Assembly (NCBI GenBank): GCA_016234205.1
Contig: JACRGN010000193.1
Span: 1-5,436, forward strand
Source of the DNA: Nitrospinota bacterium
Lineage (GTDB): Bacteria; Nitrospinota; Nitrospinia; UBA9942
Direction of reading: 5' to 3'
Length of the DNA stretch: 5,436 nt
The translations under genes and the position numbers were made by a program. A model generated the notes under the pieces. The model was not told where the DNA came from, made no database searches, and saw only the letters and a list, made by a program, of their open reading frames with translations. Shown in pieces: positions 1-4,365 of this stretch (the stretch's first letter is position 1; each line of letters opens with the position of its first letter).

Positions 1-16
1 GTTCATCTGCGTCCCA

Positions 17-1408
17 TTATTTTTCTTTTGTCTTTTTTAACAGTGGTATAAGTATATTAAGCACAAATGTAGCACCGCCTAAGATAGCAATGAGACCGCC
101 AAATCCCATTATACCCATCCCTGCCAGTTTAACGAAATCATCAAGTTTCTGTGCCTCGCCGTATGTCTTCCTCGGCACGCCATGAGTCCCTGCCCAGAAC
201 ATCCCAAGTATAAATAGCATTTGTCCAATACCGTATAGATAAGGCTGAATCTTTGCCATTCTGGTATCAGGGACATCTCTATTCAATAAAGGCAGAATGT
301 AGTAGGATAGACCCATGAAAGAGAGTGTAACACCCCCTATAACGCCGTGGTAATGTGACGGTATCTTAATATCAATACCCCTTATCATCAGGGATAAAAT
401 CCCACCTGTTGAAAATAGAATAATGGAGAAAATGAGTGCGGAAAATCCGGGTTTATCCCATGGAAGTTTCTTTATTTCATCCTTAAAAGATTTTATTGCA
501 ATAATGACAGCAATTGCAAAGGCACCTGCAGGAGGTCCCATCCCGAGCTGCATCAGGCGGGTAAACCAATCCCTCATTTCCATTCCTATTACATCAAAGA
601 AAAAATAGAATAGAGGGGCAGGGAGTGTGAATCCGAAGGAGATTAATAAAAAGAGCTTTGCAGGGCGGTCAGGCATTGGTGATTTATTTAGAATAATCTG
701 AGATAAAAGTATCCACGCACATATCATTCCGAATGTATTTGAGAATTGGAGTATATGCCCCCCTCCCCAGAATAATTTTTCAAAATATGTATTGATATTA
801 AGGGCAGGCGGCAAAAAAAGGTAGGCAAGGAGAAAACAGGAGAGTGCTATAAGCACCACTAATCCTGTAATGCCCATTATAAAAGTAATAAGAGAAAGGT
901 TTTTATTTTTATCAGTTGTGACATTTTTATAGACTGACAATAGTGTGTTGGCTATTGTCAAAAAGATTCCTGATGCGAACATGATTAATCCTGTATAAAA
1001 GGCAGGATGGGTTAATACAGGAATATAATTTGCCAGGAGAGGTTCACCCCATGCCCTGATACCTGATATTATTATTATTATTGTCCCTCCAGAGGAAAGG
1101 AAAAAGCCGGCCCATGATAAAGGGAGGCTGAATAGTTCACCCTTTGAAAATATTGTGCCTGCCAATATCCATAAGACGCCTTCAAATGCCAAAAACCATA
1201 TTACAACAGAGAGAACAACATGGGTTACAAGTGCAGTATAAAGATAGTCTTTTACAGGGAGGATACCCTGTATAAATGGCGTCCTTGACATTGCCAGGAG
1301 AAAGGCAAATATGCCGGCAAATATAAGGGTTGAGACGGCAAAGAACAACCATGCATAGATTAATCTTGAAGCCTGTTTATTAATTTTATTATTAGTGAAA
1401 ATTTCCAT
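17..1408 (-). CDS. Heme-copper oxidase subunit I homologue lacking the helix VII His-His pair
   Basis: A 463-residue inner-membrane protein with about 12 hydrophobic segments (roughly 15-40, 57-85, 95-118, 133-160, 170-198, 212-240, 250-272, 282-306, 320-342, 350-374, 386-408, 428-456), the layout of subunit I of heme-copper oxidases and NO reductases. H63 in helix II and the SHYHG motif in helix X (H352, H354) match the heme ligands. H218 in WGGGHILQF (helix VI) matches the first CuB ligand. Family members normally carry His-His at the end of helix VII; here that place reads YFFFDVIGM (268-276), with F269-F270 at the expected position and only D272 nearby. No Tyr follows H218, where A-type oxidases have the cross-linked Tyr. 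Oxygen or NO reduction therefore cannot be assumed; a heme-only electron-transfer or sensory role is possible. The ATG is the first in frame, with a stop five codons upstream. There is no clear Shine-Dalgarno sequence. No subunit II or cytochrome c gene is seen inside the window; the downstream side is cut off by the edge. Confidence 0.85.
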   Translation of the reverse strand: MEIFTNNKINKQASRLIYAWLFFAVSTLIFAGIFAFLLAMSRTPFIQGILPVKDYLYTALVTHVVLSVVIWFLAFEGVLWILAGTIFSKGELFSLPLSWAGFFLSSGGTIIIIISGIRAWGEPLLANYIPVLTHPAFYTGLIMFASGIFLTIANTLLSVYKNVTTDKNKNLSLITFIMGITGLVVLIALSCFLLAYLFLPPALNINTYFEKLFWGGGHILQFSNTFGMICAWILLSQIILNKSPMPDRPAKLFLLISFGFTLPAPLFYFFFDVIGMEMRDWFTRLMQLGMGPPAGAFAIAVIIAIKSFKDEIKKLPWDKPGFSALIFSIILFSTGGILSLMIRGIDIKIPSHYHGVIGGVTLSFMGLSYYILPLLNRDVPDTRMAKIQPYLYGIGQMLFILGMFWAGTHGVPRKTYGEAQKLDDFVKLAGMGIMGFGGLIAILGGATFVLNILIPLLKKTKEK

Positions 1409-1414
1409 AAGGGT

Positions 1415-1444
1415 TTTAAATCAATTTTTTAAGATTTTGAGCAA
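1415..1444 (-). promoter_or_regulatory. Possible weak promoter of the oxidase homologue
   Basis: Read on the minus strand, TTGCTC (1439-1444) and TTTAAA (1415-1420) are separated by 18 bases. Each matches the sigma-70 consensus at four of six positions. The -10-like box ends seven bases before the A of the start codon, so transcription would begin at the ATG, in keeping with the missing Shine-Dalgarno. The region is AT-rich and such matches arise easily, so this is weak. The rest of the 96-base gap up to the small basic gene shows no convincing hairpin or operator, and read-through from that gene is equally possible. Confidence 0.25.
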
Positions 1445-1504
1445 GACTCACCTGCTAACTTAATAAGGTGGGGAAATGAAATATCAGTAAAGGATTTTTT
1501 AAAA

Positions 1505-1636
1505 TTAACTGCCAGTAACCGCAGATGGTTTTATCTTGGCACCCTTTAATGCTTTTCTTCTTTTTTCTGCCCTTTTCTTTGCCCTTAATCTATTTTTATG
1601 CTGTATCCTTTTATGCTTGCTTTTTGAGCTTGCCAT
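1505..1636 (-). CDS. Small, very basic protein (43 aa), possibly ribosome- or RNA-associated
   Basis: A 43-codon frame from ATG at 1636 to TAA at 1505. The product begins MASSKSKHKRIQHKNRLRAK and ends PSAVTGS. It has 11 Lys, 6 Arg and 2 His against a single Glu, so over 40% of residues are basic. It has no Cys, no aromatic residue and no membrane segment. The style recalls small ribosomal or nucleic-acid-binding proteins, and the first residues loosely resemble the start of ribosomal protein S20, but I cannot assign a family. Lys and Arg are written with AAA, AAG, AGA and AGG mixed, so it is not just a poly-A tract. There is no Shine-Dalgarno; a TTGACA/TATTTT promoter would start the message at the ATG. 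It is divergent from the DUF4911-like gene and 96 bases upstream of the oxidase gene on the same strand. The alternative is a chance frame in AT-rich DNA. Confidence 0.5.
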   Translation of the reverse strand: MASSKSKHKRIQHKNRLRAKKRAEKRRKALKGAKIKPSAVTGS

Positions 1637-1642
1637 AGATGA

Positions 1643-1672
1643 AAAATAACATTCCGATAACTAAAGTGTCAA
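1643..1672 (-). promoter_or_regulatory. Predicted sigma-70-like promoter for the small basic gene
   Basis: On the minus strand a perfect TTGACA (1667-1672) is followed after 18 bases by TATTTT (1643-1648, four of six matches). The predicted start of transcription, seven bases past the -10 box, is the A of the ATG at 1636, so the message would be leaderless. The -35 box sits in an 8-base sequence, GTGTCAAG (1666-1673), that recurs inverted at 1795-1802 and there provides the -35 box of the opposite promoter. Confidence 0.4.
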
Positions 1673-1702
1673 GTTATTTTAATGCACAGAAAATTATAAA
1701 GA

Positions 1703-1764
1703 AGTGTCAGTTAATAGTGTCAGTGTCAGTAAAAAATACTGACACTCCCACTGACACTGACACT
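1703..1764. repeat. Hairpin of TGTCAG repeats in the divergent control region
   Basis: A perfect 15-base inverted repeat, AGTGTCAGTGTCAGT (1716-1730) with its complement at 1750-1764, separated by 19 bases. The left arm is a tandem TGTCAG repeat. One more AGTGTCAG copy lies at 1703-1710, and the loop holds a further ACTGACACT (1738-1746), so alternative pairings are possible. A short outer stem (GTCAGT 1706-1711 with ACTGAC 1779-1784) and the 8-base pair of -35 boxes (1666-1673, 1795-1802) extend the symmetry. Because it lies between divergent genes, it is not a plain terminator for either. It could be an operator with several sites, an untranslated structure, or a selfish repeat. The long frame running through it on the plus strand (1639-1824) is a by-product of the repeats. 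Confidence 0.85.
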
Positions 1765-1795
1765 TTTAGATTTTTGTTACTGACTTTTGTTGACC

Positions 1796-1825
1796 TTGAC
1801 ACAGTAGTTTTAACTAAGATATAGT
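1796..1825 (+). promoter_or_regulatory. Predicted sigma-70 promoter for the DUF4911-like gene
   Basis: A perfect TTGACA (1796-1801), an 18-base spacer and TATAGT (1820-1825, five of six matches to TATAAT). This is the best promoter match in the window. The -10 box ends eight bases before the ATG at 1834, so the 5' leader would be about zero to three bases. No Shine-Dalgarno precedes the gene, in agreement with this. The promoter could also drive tldD if transcription passes the hairpin at 2098-2143. Confidence 0.55.
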
Positions 1826-1833
1826 TATGAGAC

Positions 1834-2121
1834 ATGAAAGAAAATCTCACAGAAAACAGGTCAGGCATAATAGATTACAGGGATGTTTACAGAATTGTAA
1901 TTAAAGTAAGGAGAGAGGACATTGTTTATTTGAATGGTATCTTTGAATCCTATGATAATCTTGCCATTATAAGGACAATAGACCGATGGGAGTCGCTTGT
2001 TGAGATTCTCGCATCACCTTATTTTGTTATAGATGTGAAGAGGATTTTAGAGGAATTAAAGAAGGAGATTCAATTAGAGATAGTAGAGGAGAACCACCCC
2101 TCACCCTCCCCTCTCCCTTGA
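1834..2121 (+). CDS. DUF4911-like small protein of unknown function
   Basis: A 95-residue soluble protein with no signal peptide or membrane segment. The core (about residues 18-80) runs from a YRIVIKVRREDIVYLNGIFE segment through ESYDNLAIIRTIDR and SLVEILASPYF to a final helix, VKRILEELKKEI. This pattern (basic strand, DI-YLN-IFE helix, 'a-vRTld' strand, LVE strand, helix) is what I recognise as DUF4911, a family of about 70-80 residues whose role I do not know. The start is fixed by an in-frame stop two codons upstream. The last seven residues, PSPSPLP, and the stop codon are encoded by the left arm of the palindromic repeat at 2098-2143, so the original C-terminus was probably different. 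It lies 43 bases upstream of tldD on the same strand; a functional link is unproven. Confidence 0.8.
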   Translation: MKENLTENRSGIIDYRDVYRIVIKVRREDIVYLNGIFESYDNLAIIRTIDRWESLVEILASPYFVIDVKRILEELKKEIQLEIVEENHPSPSPLP

Positions 2122-2143
2122 GGGGAGAGGATTAAGGTGAGGG
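2098..2143. repeat. GC-rich palindromic repeat, hairpin before tldD
   Basis: A two-part stem: CCCTCACC (2098-2105) pairs with GGTGAGGG (2136-2143), and CCTCTCCC (2110-2117) pairs with GGGAGAGG (2123-2130). The loop is TTGAG and the stems are separated by an asymmetric internal loop (CTCC against ATTAA). Its C-rich arm stands out from the AT-rich surroundings. CCCTCACC/CCTCTCCC palindromes of this kind are, from general experience, dispersed intergenic repeats in many bacteria. It supplies the end of the DUF4911-like frame and is followed by a T-rich run (2144-2153), so on the plus strand it looks like an intrinsic terminator or attenuator in front of tldD. Confidence 0.8.
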
Positions 2144-2153
2144 ATTATTTTTT

Positions 2154-2159
2154 GAGGAG
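2154..2159 (+). promoter_or_regulatory. Ribosome binding site of tldD
   Basis: GAGGAG ends five bases before the ATG at 2165, which fixes that start. It begins ten bases after the palindromic hairpin, so folding of the hairpin could affect access by the ribosome. This clear site contrasts with the DUF4911-like gene, the small basic gene and the oxidase gene, which show none. Confidence 0.75.
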
Positions 2160-2164
2160 CCGGG

Positions 2165-3547
2165 ATGATTGAACAATCAGTTATAAAAAAGATATTGAAA
2201 GAAACATTGGCAAATGGAGGGGAACTATCTGAGTTATTTATAGAGGACTCGGCATCCACCAGTATAGTCTGTGAGGATAATAAGATTGAGCAGGTTATAA
2301 GCGGCAGGGATGTAGGTGCTGGTTTGAGGTTGATATATGACAAGAGGACTGCATACGCATATACAAATGATATTAATGAAAGCTCACTCCTTGACCTTGC
2401 AAGAAGAATCAGGAGTGCTGCGAAGGGTAATGCGGATATTGTATTAGATATGACTGTCAGGAGACCTCATATTGATTTCCCGATCCTGAAAGATGTTGAC
2501 AAGGTTGCTACAGGCAAGAAGATTGAAAAGGTGAAGATTGCCAATGAGACAGGAAGAAACTTTGACAAAAGGGTAAGGCAGGTAAAGGTCATGTATCAGG
2601 ATGGGCGAAGAAAGGTAATGATAGCAAACTCTAAAGGGGAACAGGCAGAAGATGATAGGAGTGGTATTGTATTTGTTATGCATGTAATTGTATCGGATGG
2701 AACAACAATTCAGACTGGATATGAGTCTGCAGGCGGGTTTATGGGTTTTGAACTTTTTGATGAGGAACGACCTGATAAGGTGGCAAGGACTGCCGCAAAT
2801 AGGGCAATTATGATGCTTGAGGCTGATAAGTCACCGGCAGGAGAGATGACAGTTGTCCTCTCCAGTGATTCAGGGGGGACAATGATACATGAGGCAATAG
2901 GGCATGGACTTGAAGGGGACTTTATTCAGCAGGGATTATCTGTCTATTCAAAGAGGCTTGGAGAAAAAATCGCCTCTCCTCTTGTTACAGTAATAGATGA
3001 CTCTACTCTACCTGCAAAAAGAGGTTCTTTCAGGTTTGATGATGAAGGGACTCCATCACAGAGGACAGTCCTTGTGGAAGATGGTGTGCTTAAACAGTTT
3101 ATGTATGACAGGCTTAGTGCAATGAAGGGTGGAAAGTCTTCCACTGGAAACGGCAGGAGGATGTCTTATAAATACCGTCCTATACCGAGGATGACAAATA
3201 CATTTATTGCCCCCGGCAAAATGAATCCTGACGAGATTGTGCAATCAGTAAGAAAGGGTCTATTCGTGAAAAAGATGGGCGGCGGAGAGGTAAACATAGT
3301 CAATGGGGATTTTGTATTTGAAGTAAGTGAAGGCTATTTAATAGAAGATGGAAAAATCAAACAGCCTGTAAAGGGTGCGACACTGACAGGGAACGGACCT
3401 GAGGTTCTTAAAGAAATTGATATGGTGGGAAATGACCTCGGTTTCAGTATAGGGACATGCGGTAAAGATGGTCAGGGTGCCCCTGTCTCCGATGCCCAGC
3501 CAACCCTAAGGATACCAAAGATAATAGTAGGCGGGACAAATATATAA
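2165..3547 (+). CDS. tldD: TldD, zinc metallopeptidase subunit
   Basis: A 460-residue cytosolic protein, slightly shorter than E. coli TldD (about 480) and complete. The zinc site is visible: HEAIGHGLEGD (242-252) contains H242, E243 and H247 of an HExxxH motif, and C432 in TCGKDGQGAPVSDAQPT (431-447) corresponds to the C-terminal cysteine that is the third zinc ligand in the characterised E. coli TldD. Other family marks are SFRFDDEGTPSQRT (288-301), YDRLSA (314-319) and GGGEVN (372-377). TldD works as a heterodimer with TldE/PmbA and degrades unfolded peptides; in E. coli the pair matures microcin B17 and degrades the CcdA antitoxin. TldE lacks the HExxxH site, which excludes it here. No tldE/pmbA is in the window. 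The gene follows a DUF4911-like gene and a palindromic hairpin and converges on ktrA. Confidence 0.96.
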   Translation: MIEQSVIKKILKETLANGGELSELFIEDSASTSIVCEDNKIEQVISGRDVGAGLRLIYDKRTAYAYTNDINESSLLDLARRIRSAAKGNADIVLDMTVRRPHIDFPILKDVDKVATGKKIEKVKIANETGRNFDKRVRQVKVMYQDGRRKVMIANSKGEQAEDDRSGIVFVMHVIVSDGTTIQTGYESAGGFMGFELFDEERPDKVARTAANRAIMMLEADKSPAGEMTVVLSSDSGGTMIHEAIGHGLEGDFIQQGLSVYSKRLGEKIASPLVTVIDDSTLPAKRGSFRFDDEGTPSQRTVLVEDGVLKQFMYDRLSAMKGGKSSTGNGRRMSYKYRPIPRMTNTFIAPGKMNPDEIVQSVRKGLFVKKMGGGEVNIVNGDFVFEVSEGYLIEDGKIKQPVKGATLTGNGPEVLKEIDMVGNDLGFSIGTCGKDGQGAPVSDAQPTLRIPKIIVGGTNI

Positions 3548-3548
3548 A

Positions 3549-3616
3549 GTGTCAAAGTATCAAAGTATCATAGTATCAAAGTCCTTTGACTCTTTGACCC
3601 TCTGACACTTTGACTC
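3549..3616. terminator. Bidirectional hairpin of 8-base tandem repeats between tldD and ktrA
   Basis: The left arm is a tandem array of (A)AAGTRTC units (3546-3577, four copies, then a partial). The right arm is four TTTGACNC units (3585-3616). Bases 3549-3581 pair with 3584-3616 without gaps at 25 of 33 positions. The stem starts one base after the tldD stop codon and ends one base before the ktrA stop codon (complement at 3618-3620), so it fills the gap exactly. It is followed by seven T on the plus strand (3621-3627) and by an A/U-rich run on the minus strand. Position and shape indicate a shared transcription terminator. Four of the eight mismatches become G-U pairs in minus-strand RNA and none in plus-strand RNA. 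Confidence 0.75.
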
Positions 3617-3617
3617 T

Positions 3618-4277
3618 CTATTTTTTTGCCTTTTCTATCTTTTCTAAATCCTCGTTCTTTCCCATTACAATGAGACTATCACTGTCTTTTATGACAAAAT
3701 CGGGGGAGGGGATGAAATTTATTCTTTCGGGGATGAGTTCCTTTACTGCAATTATCTGTGTGCCATATTTATTTCTGAGTTGGAGGTCGCGGATAGATTT
3801 CCCTATGAAGCTGCTGGGCGGGGCGATCTCCATTATGCTGTATCCTTCAGCTAAAGGCAGATAATCAAGGAGATTTGTTGAGCTTGCACTCATTGCGACC
3901 TTTACTGCTATATCCTTTTCAGGGAATATTATCTCTGTGGCGCCTATTGTGCTCAATATCTTTCCGTGGTCTTCTGTAATCGCCTTTGCAACAATATTTT
4001 TAATTCCCATTTCTTTCAGATAAAGGGTAGTAAGGACACTGGCGTCAAGGCTTGTGCCAAGTCCTATGATAGCGACATCAACATCATGAACACCAAGTGC
4101 CATAAGGGTCTCTTTGTCTGTAGCATCCGCTACAATAGCCTGCGTGGAGAAGTCTTTTATCTTCTGGACTATCTCTTTGTTTTTATCTATTGCAATTACC
4201 TCATGCCCTTTTTCATACAGACTCTTTGCAACATAGAAACCGAACATCCCCAATCCTATAACTACAAACTTTCTCAT
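3618..4277 (-). CDS. ktrA: KtrA/TrkA-type RCK subunit of a potassium uptake system
   Basis: A 219-residue cytosolic regulator, the usual length of KtrA. The N-terminal RCK domain (about 1-125) is a Rossmann fold: GLGMFG (8-13) is the dinucleotide loop, D31 at the end of the second strand contacts the ribose in this fold, and DATD (51-54) and IIGLG (70-74) follow. The C-terminal RCK_C/TrkA_C domain (about 138-215) contains SSFIGKSIRDLQLRNKYGTQ and ends in a short lysine-rich tail. In the family, KtrA forms an octameric ring under the KtrB dimer, binds ATP or ADP at the N-domain and, in several species, c-di-AMP at the C-domain to gate K+ entry. The gene starts 88 bases after the ktrB stop, on the same strand, with a strong GGAGGT site. 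A TrkA partner of a TrkH pore is the alternative, but a single RCK pair and the ktrB neighbour favour KtrA. Confidence 0.93.
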   Translation of the reverse strand: MRKFVVIGLGMFGFYVAKSLYEKGHEVIAIDKNKEIVQKIKDFSTQAIVADATDKETLMALGVHDVDVAIIGLGTSLDASVLTTLYLKEMGIKNIVAKAITEDHGKILSTIGATEIIFPEKDIAVKVAMSASSTNLLDYLPLAEGYSIMEIAPPSSFIGKSIRDLQLRNKYGTQIIAVKELIPERINFIPSPDFVIKDSDSLIVMGKNEDLEKIEKAKK

Positions 4278-4280
4278 ATT

Positions 4281-4286
4281 ACCTCC
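4281..4286 (-). promoter_or_regulatory. Ribosome binding site of ktrA
   Basis: GGAGGT on the minus strand, three bases before the ATG at 4277. It confirms the start and lies about eight bases downstream of the foot of the hairpin at 4295-4365, so translation of ktrA could depend on that structure. Confidence 0.8.
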
Positions 4287-4294
4287 AAAAGAAA

Positions 4295-4365
4295 ATAGCT
4301 CATGGCTGATAGCTGATAGCTCATAGCAAAAAACTATAAGCTATGAACCATGAACTATGAGCTAA
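4295..4365 (-). repeat. Hairpin of 7-base tandem repeats between ktrB and ktrA
   Basis: The left arm has four RGCTSAT units (4297-4324). The right arm has four CYATRAR units (4334-4361). Bases 4295-4326 pair with 4334-4365 without gaps at 24 of 32 positions, around the seven-base loop CAAAAAA. The structure abuts the ktrB stop codon (complement at 4366-4368). In minus-strand RNA, the sense of ktrB-ktrA, four further positions become G-U pairs (28 of 32), while plus-strand RNA gains only one. A U-rich run (complement of 4287-4296) follows on the minus strand, so the element resembles an intergenic attenuator or an mRNA-stability hairpin that could set the KtrB to KtrA ratio. Confidence 0.85.

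Noticed and set aside
1..17. Start of a further minus-strand gene overlapping the oxidase stop
   Set aside because: The ATG at 17 meets a stop after four codons. The ATG at 6 leaves only two codons in the window and has no clear Shine-Dalgarno.
423..608. Plus-strand frame inside the oxidase homologue
   Set aside because: It is antisense to conserved membrane helices VII-IX and has no start signal or domain of its own.
1420..1424. FNR/CRP-like half-site TTGAT (minus strand) upstream of the oxidase homologue
   Set aside because: The second half (ATCAA at the right spacing) is absent; one five-base match is expected by chance in AT-rich DNA.
1639..1824. 61-codon plus-strand frame across the TGTCAG hairpin
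   Set aside because: The product is a translation of the repeats (VSVSVKNTDTPTDTDTF). It overlaps both predicted promoters and has no ribosome binding site.
2101..2343. Minus-strand frame over the start of tldD
   Set aside because: It lies antisense to the conserved tldD N-terminus and begins in the palindromic repeat; there is no recognisable protein and no independent support.
3546..3616. CRISPR-like array
   Set aside because: The units are only 8 bases, directly adjacent and without spacers, and the second half is the inverted complement.
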